64,000 nt of DNA from Amylostereum areolatum (taxonomy: Eukaryota; Basidiomycota; Agaricomycetes; Russulales; Stereaceae), in assembly GCA_012932865.1 (NCBI GenBank), contig SAXG01000025.1, forward strand, positions 186,001 through 250,000, in the 5' to 3' direction. Of this stretch, positions 33,906 to 52,968 are shown piece after piece; the first letter of the stretch is position 1, and each line of letters begins with the position of its first letter. Made by a program: the position numbers and the translations under genes. The notes beneath the pieces are model-generated. The model did not search any database. It was not told the origin of the DNA and saw only the letters and a list, made by a program, of their open reading frames with translations.

Positions 33906-35873
33906 CTATCCGCAGAAGCGCACGCACTCGACCTTTTCCGAGATACTGCCCACCCACGCCGCGTCCGCATGCCGTCGTGGAAGACCCAACATCTTCACAG
34001 GCATCCCGCGCGCCCGCCGATCGCTCAAACACGCCTCGAGCAGGGCCACCGCTTCCCCGCCGGCCTTCCACCGCTCCTCGTCTACGTACGGCCCACCCTC
34101 CGCGCCCGGCCCCATCCCCGCCTCGTCCCCATCGCGGTCCTCGAGCAAGAACAGCGTGTGGAGCGCGGGGAACAGCGTGTCCTCCTCCGTCGGCGCCGCC
34201 CGCGCGAGCATCTTGAGCAGCGCGATGCCGGTCTCCGACTCGTGCACCTCAACGCGGCGCACGTTGCGCGCGCGCAGGAACAAGCCGAGGAGCTTCGGAC
34301 CGACGTCGTTGAACGCGACGAGGATGAGGTGGGTGAGCGCGTCGGGGCAGAGCCCGTGGCACGGGTTCAGGCGGTCGGCGAGGTACGCTTGGGGCCCCTC
34401 GACGGCGAGCCGCAGCGCGGGGATGCCGGGCGGGTGGAAGACGCCGGCGGAGTGGGCTTCGCGCTCGCGCTCGTCGTGCCACGCCTCGGCGTGCACGGAG
34501 ACCTGGAGCTCGGGCGCGTAGGTGTCGAGGATGTCGTACGCGAGCGAGAGCCGGAGGACGCCTGGCGCGCGCGCGGGGCCTGCGTACCGCGCGAAGAGGT
34601 CGGACATGCTGATGACGGCTTGGGTGCCGCCGAGCGTGACGTCGACGCGGGTGGAATGGGAAACGTCGAATCGCTTTGCGAGACCGATGCAGTCTTCGAT
34701 GCAGCGCGGGCCCGCGAGGCGCAGGAGTTTGAGCGTGGGGGGGAGCGCGATGGTCGGGAAGAGGTCGGTGTCGGTGTGTCCGCGTCGGTGGCTGGGGAGC
34801 ATGAGGGGCACGGCTTCTTCGAGGACGAGTTCTTCGAGGAGCGGCATCGAGGTGAGGAAGTGCACGCGCTCGTCCATGGTTGGGCAGGGGTTCGGAGGGA
34901 AGAGGTGGGCCTCGCCTTGGTAGACGATGCTGAGGTGGGTGAGGTGGGGCAGGTCCGCGTTCCAGGCGACGGAGCATTGGGTGAGGTAGAGCCGCTTCAG
35001 GCGCGGGGCGAAGGCGGAGAGGAAGTTGGCGTGGAACTCGCCGTGGCCGTCGCGCGAGGACAGTCTGAGGGATTCCAGTCGCGGGAGGGAGATCGGGTCG
35101 ACTTGGATGCTGCTGTCCCGGGATTGGAGGGACAGCGCGACGTCGCTTCCGGTGAGGTCCAGCGCACAGATAGAGTTAAGGTCGAGATGGGGGAGGATGG
35201 ACGGGAGAGGGCGCGAATGACGGGTGCCGGTGGAGGGGGCCGGGGACGAGGCCGAGGAGGTCGCGAAGAGCGATCGTTGACGGGCTCTGTAGAGGAACAT
35301 TTGAGCCACGCCACCAAGGTGGACGAAGGGCGGGTCCGGGTCCGGGTCGTAGTCCTCGTAGAGCAGAGGCTTGCGGAGGTGGAGAAAGGGATAGTCGGTG
35401 AAGTCGAGTCTGATGTCGAGTGGCCTGGATCCGGCGCGGGTGATGATTTCGGATACCCATTGAAAGGTCAACGCGGTGCAGTCGAGAGAAGCCCATAGGC
35501 TGGAGTGCGCTAACGCGAGCTGTGGTGGCCGTGAGCAAGAACAGCGAGGCGAGAAGAACATGCCGCTTGCCTGACGCCATTCGCTACACACATAGGTCAC
35601 CATGATCCATCCCATATCACAATGTTGAGAAAGTCGTCCGGAAAGCTGCTCGCGGCGGTGGATGTTTTGGACACCATAGCCGTGGTTCGGCCGCGGGTCG
35701 GGCACTCGCATCGTTTTGCATCGCCCGGGCGGCGAGACGTCCTTGAGGATCTGGAAGACTTCGAGCAGGATTTCGGCGGGTAGTGCATGTATGGCCGGGC
35801 GGGTTCGAGCGCGATGTCTGGCCAAGGAAAATGAGGAACTTCCGAAGGTGGCAGGGATCGATTCGGAGGCCAT
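33906..35873 (-). CDS. F-box protein with leucine-rich-repeat-like C-terminus (GC-AG intron)
   Basis: I start at the internal ATG at 35873 (MASESIPATFGSSSF), because the upstream open frame to 36083 is hydrophobic and unlike the family. The F-box reads IHALPAEILLEVFQIL and, after a region with a probable intron, VCSEWRQ. It joins LALAHSSLWASLDC across an intron at 35520-35570 that starts GCAAGC and ends ACAG. This GC-AG intron removes 51 bases and gives the usual F-box WRxLALxxSSLWA junction. The remainder (about 500 residues) alternates LxxLxL strands (LPRLESLRLSS, LKRLYLTQCS, LTHLSIVYQ, LLEELVLEEA, LKLLRLAGPRC). It presumably acts as an SCF ubiquitin-ligase adaptor; the substrate is unknown. 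Confidence 0.8.
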   Translation of the reverse strand: MASESIPATFGSSSFSLARHRARTRPAIHALPAEILLEVFQILKDVSPPGRCKTMRVPDPRPNHGYGVQNIHRREQLSGRLSQHCDMGWIMVTYVCSEWRQASGMFFSPRCSCSRPPQLALAHSSLWASLDCTALTFQWVSEIITRAGSRPLDIRLDFTDYPFLHLRKPLLYEDYDPDPDPPFVHLGGVAQMFLYRARQRSLFATSSASSPAPSTGTRHSRPLPSILPHLDLNSICALDLTGSDVALSLQSRDSSIQVDPISLPRLESLRLSSRDGHGEFHANFLSAFAPRLKRLYLTQCSVAWNADLPHLTHLSIVYQGEAHLFPPNPCPTMDERVHFLTSMPLLEELVLEEAVPLMLPSHRRGHTDTDLFPTIALPPTLKLLRLAGPRCIEDCIGLAKRFDVSHSTRVDVTLGGTQAVISMSDLFARYAGPARAPGVLRLSLAYDILDTYAPELQVSVHAEAWHDEREREAHSAGVFHPPGIPALRLAVEGPQAYLADRLNPCHGLCPDALTHLILVAFNDVGPKLLGLFLRARNVRRVEVHESETGIALLKMLARAAPTEEDTLFPALHTLFLLEDRDGDEAGMGPGAEGGPYVDEERWKAGGEAVALLEACLSDRRARGMPVKMLGLPRRHADAAWVGSISEKVECVRFCG

Positions 35874-36604
35874 GTTGGATATCCGGCGCTGGATGTTGGA
35901 AGTGAGCTCGTGGAGAATGCGTTTATTCAATGACTTTGTTAAGTACCTCGGTTGATATAACCAGACGCTGCCAACGTGGGCTACACAGGCCTGAATAATG
36001 CAAGCGTGGATGAAGAAAAGCGAGGAAATCGTGGTCGAGAAGGGCTCGAAGGAAAGATCCTCCGGTGACGAGTTGGAGCCCAAGTGTGGAGGTCACGTTA
36101 CTTTGCTTTTTGCGGGTCGATTCGAATGACTCTGACAGTGGCAGTGAGAACTCGCATCCAGGGCCTTTTACGTACACGAGAATGGCAAACGATGCATATT
36201 AAAGTGGGATGGACGAGGTCTGGTAGAGGGAAGCAAGGCTTTAGCTCGGCATAGCGGTAACAGGTAATGTACAACGTCGACAGTCGGCTGCGACGTCGGG
36301 AGATAAAGTATGAAGATACTATGTATGTAAGTGTTAGTATGCAAAAGCGAAGTTAGCGTCATTGCGTCGAGGGGCGACGTCAAATGGAGGGGGACGGTGC
36401 CGTACAATTACAGGGAGATTTCAGAGGGGGGAAAACACGATAGGAGATACAGATAAAGAGCTAAGATCGTCATCGATGGTCGGTGTTGCAACCAAGGTGC
36501 GCGCGCGCGATCAGGAGTAAACCGCGTATTCGTCTGCGGCGAAACAGGCGACGTTTGACGTCGCGTCACCATGGCGGTTGGGAGCGGAAAGGGCAAGGCC
36601 GATT
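35874..36604. other. Intergenic between F-box and DUF6593 genes
   Basis: Holds the F-box promoter and the 3' flank of the DUF6593 gene. The short minus-strand frames at 36168-36407 and 36408-36725 are not convincing as genes. Confidence 0.35.
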
Positions 36605-37376
36605 TTAAAGGTTGTGCTCGGCGATATGTCGCATAACGAGGAGGGAGGCGAGCAGCTCTACAAATAAATGATAAACAAGGGGGGTCAGGGAAAAATGGAA
36701 GACACTGTCGTGAGAACGGGCTCACCGACTGCCAGGTGAGGATACGATTCGTCCACGGTGAGCATGCACCCGGAGGACTTGGTGTAGTGCTCGCCCGGGA
36801 TCTTCAGATTGTAATACGCCACAAGGTAGTTGTTTGAGTTCAGGCACTAGCGGACGCGTCGCGATCAGCAGATTGGACCACCGCGGCAGAAATGGACAAG
36901 CTGCCCAGCCGATCGTGCCACGTACCGTCCACTCGAAGTCCTCCCGACTTCGCCAGCTCCAGACGTACTGCTGGCCGTCCGAGGCGACGAACTTGCGCGT
37001 TCGCGAGCTGTCGAGCGACGACAAGACGGGGGAGCGTGAGCCTCGTGGTTCGGAAGCGAAAAGGAAACACGAGCGAAGCGGACCTGCCAAATCGGGAGGT
37101 CTTGACGAGGTACTGGTCCATCCGCACGCCCGCCCGACTCCCGATGACGACCGTTCCGAGGGCGTGGTTCGCGCCGTAGTCGAGGGCGGCCGCGGGCTGG
37201 ACGAGACGTCGGGGGTCGGGCGACATGAGGTCGTAGATCATGTACGAGGTGTGCGTCGCGTCGCGGAGGGTGCACCGGACGCTCAAACGCATGCGGTCGT
37301 GGAGGTCGACGAAGTCCGAGCCGTTGAGCGAGCCGGAAATGTCTTCGAGAAAAAACGGCATGCCAAGGACGGCCAT
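36605..37376 (-). CDS. DUF6593-family protein
   Basis: Assembled from four exons. Exon 1 (from 37376) reads MAVLGMPFFLEDISGSLNG, then DRMRLSVRCTLRDATHTSYM and DQYLVKTSRFG. After an intron, TRKFVASDGQQYVWSWRSRE and DFEWT follow. The third exon reads CLNSNNYLVAYYNLKIPGEH and VDESYPHLAV. The last exon, LLASLLVMRHIAEHNL, ends at 36605. The order (nucleotide-like tubby/scramblase-type strands, RKFxASDGxxYxW, VAYYxLKxPG, YxHLAVExLASLxxMRHI) matches the fungal DUF6593 family, of unknown biochemical function and numerous in Agaricomycetes. An in-frame extension to an ATG at 37529 exists and contains a GTAAGT donor at about 37453; the 5' part may therefore be a leader intron. Confidence 0.75.
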
Positions 37377-38923
37377 GTCGAGAGGATTAGGGCTTTGCCG
37401 GGCTAGCGCGTCGTGAGCGGTCGCGGGGAGAGCAGGGGGGATCGTTGGACTTACGGACAGAACGTCCTGGTGGAAATAAATACTTTCGCGCGCGGCACCT
37501 GGGATGCGATATCCGGATGCGATAGCCATCTGATCTAGCGCGTCGACACCTATTTCATGAACGCTGGAGACGATCTGGCGGGTTCGCGGCGGGCGACTAG
37601 CCAGTATCGAGGCGCATCAAGAGGTGCGAAGTGCAGAGAAGGGAGACTATGGGTGTATGATCCGGAGAGGGGGTGCGCGTGGTCGGGCGGTCCAAACAAA
37701 AAGTGCACCTGCGAGGAGCGAACTATTAGGGTCGGCGGTCAGCTGTGGCCACGGCCACCAGGAAAACAGCTCTGATCACGGCACACCCACCTATCGATAA
37801 AGATCGCAAGGCGTAATGGAGATAAGTGTACGCCATTTTGAGATGATCGGCGGTCGGCGTGCGCGAGCGATACGAGCGTAGTGGGTGTGCTTCGAGGAGA
37901 CTAGCGAGCGAGCGAGCGAGCTATTTAATGAATGGACATTGTACTCCCTGGGGAATCAAAATGGCCACCGTACCTCGAGTCAGCGATCTCAAAATCGGGA
38001 GGGCTGGAGGCGACGTCACCGATCGCGCTTGGGGGGAGGGACCAAGGAGGGACTGCTATTTTCGAGCGTATATCCAATGTCCAATACCCGGAAAAAATTA
38101 CGTGCAACGAGAGAACTGTGCACTATCGTCCGCCGGCCATCTCCTGATGGGAACGACCGTTGAACATCATCGTGTCGGCAGGGTACCACTCGAGAGCACC
38201 CACTGCGGAGGCAGCTGCTCAATGTCCGAGTTGGAGCCGCCGAGAGGATGTCAAACCTTGGTCAAACCCACGCCAGAAGGAAGGCCGAGCGACGGTGGAG
38301 CCCGGTGGCAGGACCGAGAGACCTTGAGTTGTATTAGCCCGATCCTACTTAATAAGACGCGTTAAGCGAGATGGATATCTCACCTATCCCGGGGCGCAGG
38401 AGGGGCGCGTACCGTTCCGGCCAAAGTACGTATAATCGCAGCAGGTGCCGTATATTGAGAACAGTCCTATGAGAAGCGTCGTCCAAAGTTGGCATGCTCG
38501 TCTGGTGAAGGGAATGTGTTCAATCTTTAAGGTGCGGCGGAACCGTGAATGCAACGTACCGCAGGTGAACGCTGAACCTTCCATTCCGCGAAGGAGGGAT
38601 AAGGTTCAGTGACTTGCAAAGGACTCATGCCTGTGGGAGAAGGGGGGACAGTATCTCAATGCCATGTTATCGAATTCCGCGAGAAGAAACCGTCGAAAAG
38701 GTCCACGTCGAGGCCGATATGCGAGAAGGCGCCACCATCACACGACGAATTCGAAGGAACCCACGCAATCCACGGGTTGGTTCAATACAGCGCAGCAACA
38801 CGTCAACACAACGTAGGATATACGTATACAGAAATGTGATACTGCGAGATGGATGTGATAGTGAGGCGAGGCAAGGCGTTGTTTTCAGGACAAAACATAC
38901 CAGAATATCGGGATAGAAACTGG
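37377..38923. other. Intergenic, no gene recognised
   Basis: About 1.5 kb holding the DUF6593 promoter and, at the other end, the 3' flank of the MMTA2-like gene. A GCGA microsatellite lies at about 37903-37922. The frame 37859-38365 (+) has no recognisable features. Confidence 0.4.
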
Positions 38924-39811
38924 TCATCGGCGCCCCCAACGTCCTTCGCCGGGCACCTGAGTTCGCGCGCTATCCTCCCAGCGCCGGCGGTCCCGTTCCC
39001 TCTCTCGTTCCCGCTCCCGATGATCGTACCCGTCCATAGCCTCCCTATCATGCACCTCTCGTGGCTCCCGACGTTCCCGCGGGGGGGTCCGGCTGGGGGA
39101 CCGTGAATACCTCCTCCTCCGAGATGCGTCTTCGGTATGGGGACGGCGAGGCGATCGCGAGCGTGAACGGTCCCGATCCCGGTGTCGTCTATCCTTGTCC
39201 TCTTCGTCATGGCTGTGTGCTTTGCTCCTCGCGCGTTCCACGCGCCGTTGCTCCTTGCGCGCATGCTTCTCTTCCCTGCGCTCCGCCTTGCGCCGCCGTT
39301 TCTCCTCCTTTTCCGCTGCCTTCTGGGCGGCTATGTCCGACGCATCAGGGTCTGGTTTGGGTGTAGGTCCAGGAACTGCGTTCGCGCCTGTGGCTGCTCC
39401 AGCGGACGCCCCGGGGGTCTTCTGCGAGGGTCCAAATCCACTGGATAGGGGGTCAGCAAGCGTTTCGGGCGAATGAGAGGGAGGGGGACTTGGAACACGC
39501 CACGCACAGTGCCACGGACATCGCTTCGGCTTCCGCCTCTTTGATTTTACGAATCTCCTCCGCGCGCTCCTGTTCTGTGCTCGTCAGATCTCGATTGTAC
39601 CAATGCACATCTTTGTTCTTCTGCCAGCGGCCGGTAGGCGCATTTATACTGTGCCCAAGGTAGTTCTAGCGTACACGAGGTGGCGGGTCAGAGAGAGCGC
39701 GGTGAAGGTAAACATCGTCGAACGCACCTCCCTGTCCTTGTCGGCGGAGACGTCTGACCATTTGAACTCGGCTTGGCCTCCCCGGGTGCCCCCTCGCACG
39801 GGTTCGAACAT
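38924..39811 (-). CDS. MMTA2-like protein with RS-rich C-terminal tail
   Basis: Three exons were assembled (39811-39728, 39665-39508, 39440-38924), all in phase. The N-terminus, MFEPVRGGTRGGQAEFKWSD, and NYLGHSINAPTGRWQKNKDV, WYNRD and EEIRKIKEAEAEAMSVALG match the conserved domain of human multiple myeloma tumour-associated protein 2 (RGG...WEDVKxDKxRENYLGxSxxAPVGRWQKGxDLxWY). The human protein is poorly understood but is nuclear and has been found with splicing factors. The tail is a Lys/Arg/Glu helix (KAAEKEEKRRRKAERREEKH) followed by an RS/RD/RE-rich region (RDRDRSRSRSPRR), consistent with nuclear-speckle association. Total about 252 residues. Confidence 0.85.
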
Positions 39812-41861
39812 AGTCGTGGTGATTGGGTGAGACGAAAAGGGGAACGAGAGATGGAAGTGGTGGTTGGCCAGAAGGCGAGTAAAGGGTTGGTTCCGGAGCT
39901 TCTGCCGAAGCTAATCGTGGGAACTTCGGATTCGTAGTCCTCAAGTTCAACCTCCTCATCCGAACCGTTCCTTTTTTTTTTTGGATCCACCGCCCGCATT
40001 CGTCTATTATTCCTGTCGATGGTCCACCCAGCACCCCAGGTCCACCCCACCTTTCCGTACTTCTATAATTTTCCCAGGCGGTATACGAAGAATGTCGGAC
40101 AGGCAGTCCCTTTCATACTGAATTGACGGGAGTGTTTCTCGTGTGACGGTCGACTTCTGATGTTCACCAACGCGCTTGCACGTTCAATTCCATCAGCTGA
40201 GGATTGTTCACAACGTGGGGGCCTTACCAGCACAGTAAGCACAACTGTATTCGCAGACGCTATTACTCATCTCCGACCGAGGGCGGGCATTCTGTTCGTA
40301 GACTGAGACGGTGCACCGAATACTCACTGTTCTCAGCCTAACTCGGTGGACTTGGTATCGTCGTCTCACGCGCACCCGGCGGTTGTACGCATCTGCCCCT
40401 TCTCTATGGGGTCGGAGTCAATAAATAAGCTTCCCTCGAGTTGAGAATCTCGGCGGCAGTCGCAGCCATAGGTACGACCTCCCGCTGTTCGGCCAGTGTC
40501 GTCTACGTCAGTTTCACTCCACGAGCAGAACCGGTGACCGACCGTTCGGTGAAGTCCTTCTTTTCAGGATCAAAGAACCAGCCTGCAGGCATTGTAGATG
40601 CTCGCGTGGCACCTCAAACAGGCATATATTCCCTGCCTTCGATCGACGCGTCCCTCGACGCTTGCACTCCTGACCTTGGGCCGCCGACGTCGATGACCGC
40701 CGTACACCTCGTTCCCTCACGGATTTGTACGTTTAACTCACCTCTGCTGTTTGGTTCAGCCTATACCGTTGTATTTTCTCGGTGGGGCTCTATAATGCCG
40801 CCGTGTAAATATGGCGTGCTCCAAATCTCCGACCGAGGAAGCCTCAAACGCGACTCGAAGTGTATGTCGGGCGAAGCGGTATTCAATTCCGCTGGACTTG
40901 TCTTGTGGCTTGAAACCTCCACCGACTGGGTCGATGGGTCTCTCTTTCCGTCTAGACCAATCCAGGGGGCGCGGAGAAAAGCTGCAAGTTTGGGGAGAGC
41001 TAGTACATCTCGGGGTTCTCCTCGACACTCCCTTGTGAATATCTTCCCCTTCGAGAGTCGTCTCTGGGTCGCGTGGTATGGTGCGTGAACGATACAGTCC
41101 AAGTGATCTTTACTGAAACTCCACTGTCATCGCCGACGTCCTGTCTTTTGAATATATATCTTCGGCAGGTTGTGATACTCCCCCGAACGTGATCGATCCA
41201 AGGTGGTGTTATGCGAGCACGGACGTTTCCTTCGGAACATGGACGTATCGTCAAAATAACATGCGTACTGAATGTCAACCCTCGTACGGACGGATCCCCT
41301 CGATCGGCTTCTCTTCTCACTCGCTGGTCTACTCGTGTCAACAATCGCTCTACTATCCAACGTCCAACGTTGTCCAAAGCACTAAACGGCATCCCGCGAT
41401 AGTCTCGACCGTCACCACTGCTCTTTTATTCTTTTCCGGGTCAAAAATGCAAACACACCCACCATATCTGGCTCATGGCTCATGGTACTTTCACATTCTT
41501 TTAAAAACGCCGTTTATCTCGTTCTGCTCAGACTTGAAATCGCGCCCACGCAGTCGGCAGTTAGCACGGCCTTTTTTTCGACGTTGATATCAAGTACGCC
41601 GTCCGTATGTTCATATCCAATGTAATTTGTTCCAACGGCGGTATAATGCAGGCTTTTCGCGTGGAGGCAGACGCGTCGGCGTACACGCGCTTGTTGAAAT
41701 GTTGAGGGGCGTGTCGCGTGGGAAATCGGGGATTGCCGAGACTGAGCGGCCAGTCAACGGAGACGTCGCTCTCACTTGCTTCCCCCACCGCCCTCGCCCA
41801 CGTCCCCGTCGCGTCCTTCCTCGCGACACCTTCCTCCTCCGCTCTCAAATATCTGCGCACG
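39812..41861. other. Intergenic, about 2 kb, with an unassigned 215-codon frame
   Basis: The longest frame (40441-41088, +) has 215 codons but no recognisable motif or splice context, and minus-strand frames overlap it. It could be an orphan gene or chance. Immediately upstream of the PWWP gene, 41640-41860 is likely promoter. Confidence 0.3.
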
Positions 41862-43336
41862 ATGAGTAAAAAGGGAAGCAAGGCCCCCAAGGACACCTCG
41901 TACGAGTATCGCGACGTCGTGCTCGCGAAAGTGCGCGGCTATCCTCCATGGCCGGGGATGGTGCGTGGCCTTTGTTCTGACGCGTCGTGCTCGGGTTTAC
42001 GTTGCGATTTCTGTCTCTTCCAGGTGGTCGACCCCAGCTCTCTCAACTCTGATGTGCTCAAAGAGCGCCCATCGAATAAAAAGGCCAACTTTTATTGCGT
42101 GCGCTTCTTCCCCAAGGGCGACCAGTACGTAGCAATTTTCGCGCACTGGTCCCGTCTAACCACGCCTTTTCAGTGCTTGGCTTGTCTCGAAAGACATATC
42201 GCGCCTGCTGCTTCATGAAATTCAGGCCTACGTCAACGAGCCTTTCAAAAAATCCGGCGAGCTTCTCGAGGGGTACCGCATTGCCCTCGACCCTACCAAA
42301 TGGGAGGCCGAATTCGAGGCCGAGCGCGCTCAAGCCGCCGAAGAAGAAGCCAACGCCGAAGTTGACCAGCTAGACGATGCCGAGGCGGACGGCGACGCGG
42401 ACGGGGACGACGACGACAAGCCCAAACCGAAGAAGCGCAAGCGCGATTCCGAGGCCGCGTCTTCCAAAGCTAAATCGAAGGCCAAGGTCAAGAAGGGCTC
42501 CTCTGAGCCAGCCTCTGCCGCATCGAAGAAGAAAGCGCCGACCAAAGGCAGGAAGAGCGGTGGGAACAAGTCCAAGGACACCGTCGAGTCAGAGGACGAC
42601 GGCGAGCGCGCCGAGGCGGACGAAGACGCTGGACCCAGCAAGCACACCTCCCCCCCGCCAACAAAGAAGGCGAAGCGCGAGAAGGATGAAGGACGTGAGC
42701 ACACTCGCCCTTTTCTCCTTTTTTGCTATGACGTGTAACCCTGCTTTTAGCGTTGGCGAAGGATCCGCAAGCGGCGCTGGTCAAAGATTGGCGGCACAAG
42801 CTCCAGAAGACGTTCCTTAGCGATAACAAGGATCCAAAGCCCGAGGTGCGTACCATCTTACCCTTTTTTCGACTTATTTCCCCTAACTTTTGCCTAGGAT
42901 ATGCCCGGCTGCGACGAGCTGTTCAAGACAATTGAACAATACGAGAACATGAACATCGACTACCTCGCGGTACGCCGTTCCACCAGCCTACTCCATGCAT
43001 TTACTTCATGCGACCCTATAGTACTCAAAAATCGGCAAAGTTATGCGACACATCCACCTCCAGCCCCAGGAAAAGATCCCGCGCGACGACGAGTTCAATT
43101 TCCGCCTGCGAGCCAAGGCCCTCGTCGACAAATGGTCCACTATCGCGGACGTCAAGGAATCGGAACCCAAGACCAATGGGGCGCCCAAGGAAGAGGCCGT
43201 CGATGATAAGTTTGCGCCCGCCGAGCAGAACACAGACGACAAGATGGAGGAGGAGGTGAAAACCGACGCCGAGGCTGCCCTTCCCGATGCTGGCGACGCA
43301 TCCATGCTCGCGGATGTTACCATGTCCGAGGCGTAA
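41862..43336 (+). CDS. PWWP-domain chromatin protein with a C-terminal LEDGF/TFIIS-N-like helical region
   Basis: The first exon gives YEYRDVVLAKVRGYPPWPGM (the PWWP motif is PPWP here). It splices to VVDPSSLNSDVLKERPSNKK and FYCVRFFPKGD, then HAWLVSKDISRLL and YVNEPFKKSGELLEGYRIAL. These are the complete PWWP fold, which reads methylated histone lysine and DNA. A long acidic/Lys-rich linker follows, with several nuclear-localisation-like clusters (KPKKRKRD, KKAKREK). The C-terminal part (LVKDWRHKLQKTFL, DMPGCDELFKTIEQYENMN, YSKIGKVMRHIHL) resembles the helical bundle found in LEDGF/HDGF and TFIIS N-terminal domains. Six introns keep frame. An HDGF/LEDGF-like role in transcribed chromatin is inferred. 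Confidence 0.85.
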
Positions 43337-44811
43337 TGCCTGACCCCACCAGGTGGACAGAAGGGCCCCATGCGCCCAATCTATGTGTTGTATGTATCTC
43401 AAACAGTCACCATGTCCATCGCTCTCCCTTTATGCTCCTGCACTTTTATCCCTGCTCTCTCTCACCGTCGGGTTTTTCTTATTTCCTTCTCGCGCTACTC
43501 CTGTTGTTTCCCCCATCCTTAAGTTGTCTCCTTTGCGCGTCGTTGCCTCATCTCTTGTATCGTATATATCTACTCCAATCGAATGGTGACATCAGCTACA
43601 TATCTTCGTCGCTGTGCATGGTCTGGTCGTGACGGGATGTATTGGTCTGTTGCTCACTTATCTAGGCTTCCCGACAGTATGCGACCCGGTTGGTGATCTG
43701 GTATGGCCCACTACCGTTTGTATGGTCATTGACGAACTTCATTCCAATCTATAGTACGTTTCTATCCAGGCCTTTCCACCTTCCCTGGACCCCAATTCCG
43801 GCCGACGAAACACCCTGCATTCTCGGTATCGAGCATGCGCATCCGAAGGATCGATTTCAGTTAGAGGACAAGCATGAACCCATGAAAGCTTCGCATGGAC
43901 TGAAAGTCAATTGACATACCAGGTTCACGACGTTCGTCATCCTTCCAGACATTCCCCGAGGTTCGTGCCCCTTCTACATACAGAGCACGATGCCTGAACT
44001 AATGTAGTCTCAGCAGCATAACATCGCGCATAACATCGCGCATAACATCGCGAATTATTGATTGGTCGTTGTCCGACTTCTTCGTTCTCTTCCAGCCTGG
44101 GTGACCCCCGGTCAGTTGATTTGGCCATGTTTCTTAGTCCATCCTCTGCAAGTACGCATGAAGCTCCCGCTCGAAGCCGACCATCTTGGCTGCAAGGCCG
44201 GCTTCACGTTCGCCATCCCACCACGGGACAGTCTGTCAGCAAGAGCAAGAATCTTTGCACGAATGGCGTTCCAGGGGTTGTAATGAAGCGATACCGTATT
44301 TTGCGCTGCCCCCAGAATGGTTGGGTTGGTCGAAAGGCTAGGCCGCCCAATGTGGATCGATTTTGCTGGCAGAGGGACAGCCTGAGTCTGCTCGAAGGGA
44401 GATCCAATCGCTTATGAGGACTTGCAACCAGGTCAGACGGAAAGGGCCCCTCCTTCAATTTCGCTTGGACGAATACCAAGGAATCCAGACGACTTCGACG
44501 TATCGTGGCGTGTACGAAACTGACATCTGCGTATGGTATACCGGTTCCTCTTTCCTTCTGCATCCACATGCTGATTTCTTTATCGTGCGCATTGGTGTAC
44601 GAGCCGTAAGATGCTGAATGACCCGGCTTAGTTCTCCTCCCCCGGATAGGGTCCGTAAAACGATAGTACATGGGAACGATGTGATATATGATCAACGCGA
44701 CTCGATACATTGGTACAATACACCGCTTCGCCACCACAACGGACATACAAAGCAAGCAGATGAAAAAAAAATGAGTCCATTCGTAAGGACATGTGGCGCA
44801 CAGTCCCCACT
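43337..44811. other. Convergent intergenic region
   Basis: 3' flanks of the PWWP and subtilase genes, T-rich at 43420-43560. The minus frame 44204-44962 overlaps the last subtilase exon at one end but continues out of frame; no separate gene was recognised. Confidence 0.4.
44017..44052. repeat. Perfect 12-base tandem repeat x 3
   Basis: CATAACATCGCG is repeated three times exactly (44017-44028, 44029-44040, 44041-44052) in intergenic sequence. Confidence 0.95.
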
Positions 44812-46665
<1,854 letters not shown>

Positions 46666-46753
46666 GATTCAAGTGTTGAAGAAGTGTTGAAGATGGGGAC
46701 GATAGATGGGAAGACTTCGTTGAAGGCTGGCAATTTTGGCGTGAGTACGAGAG

Positions 46754-46761
46754 GCTTTTAT
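46754..46761 (-). promoter_or_regulatory. TATA box of the subtilase gene
   Basis: The complement reads TATAAAAG, about 90-95 bases upstream of the subtilase ATG at 46665. Confidence 0.6.
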
Positions 46762-52327
<5,566 letters not shown>

Positions 52328-52968
52328 ATACATCCACACGCTTCTCGTTTGTCTCATGGCTGCTGTGTTTTCTTGCTATCGCTGTCTGTTCTAGTACTTG
52401 TCCATCTTACTCTAACTTATTATCTTCATATTTCCCATGTATAAGTACTGTTTGAAATGCAATTCTCCGAGTCTGTGCTCAGAGCATCGTTATTTAAATG
52501 AAAGTAGGACCTGCCACTCTGACAGCTACCGGTACATACTATGATACTAATTACTATGTATACTACAAGTCTAGTGCAATGCATTTCAATACTTGCCGGT
52601 CAGAGCAAAATGGTTCGTCGTTGGACCGGCGCAATCCAGTAGGTAGAGCAGAAGGACCTCAACACCATCTTGTCGACGGCGGACATCCACTGACTTTGTT
52701 CTACCGTTACCACGCGGGGCAGGGATTCAAAGGGCTTGTCCAAGCTTTCAATTATGTTCCACCCGCGGGTGTGCGCTTCTGCCGCAGTTGACTTAGTTGA
52801 CCCTCTTTCCGTTATTGACCTTTGTGGTCCCATCGTACACGCGGGATGCCATAACCGAAATACATGATTATATGCGAAGAAGAGAGATGTGTAGGTATAT
52901 ACAAAGCCTTCCGAATGAACCAGCGAACCCGAAGAGTGTCCCAACCGTCATAAACAACCGTCGTCTCA
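52328..52968. other. Convergent intergenic region, SMC3 / NIMA-like kinase
   Basis: AT-rich after the SMC3 stop (52380-52600) and without recognisable coding sequence. Confidence 0.45.

Noticed and set aside
33429..35498. A 689-codon open frame on the + strand
   Set aside because: It is exactly antisense to the F-box/LRR gene, is rich in Arg/Glu/Gly/Val as expected from the complement of a GC-rich coding strand, and has no domain. The minus strand has the F-box and leucine repeats.
44017..44052. Possible CRISPR-like array
   Set aside because: Three perfect 12-base units with no spacers; a simple tandem repeat in a eukaryotic genome.
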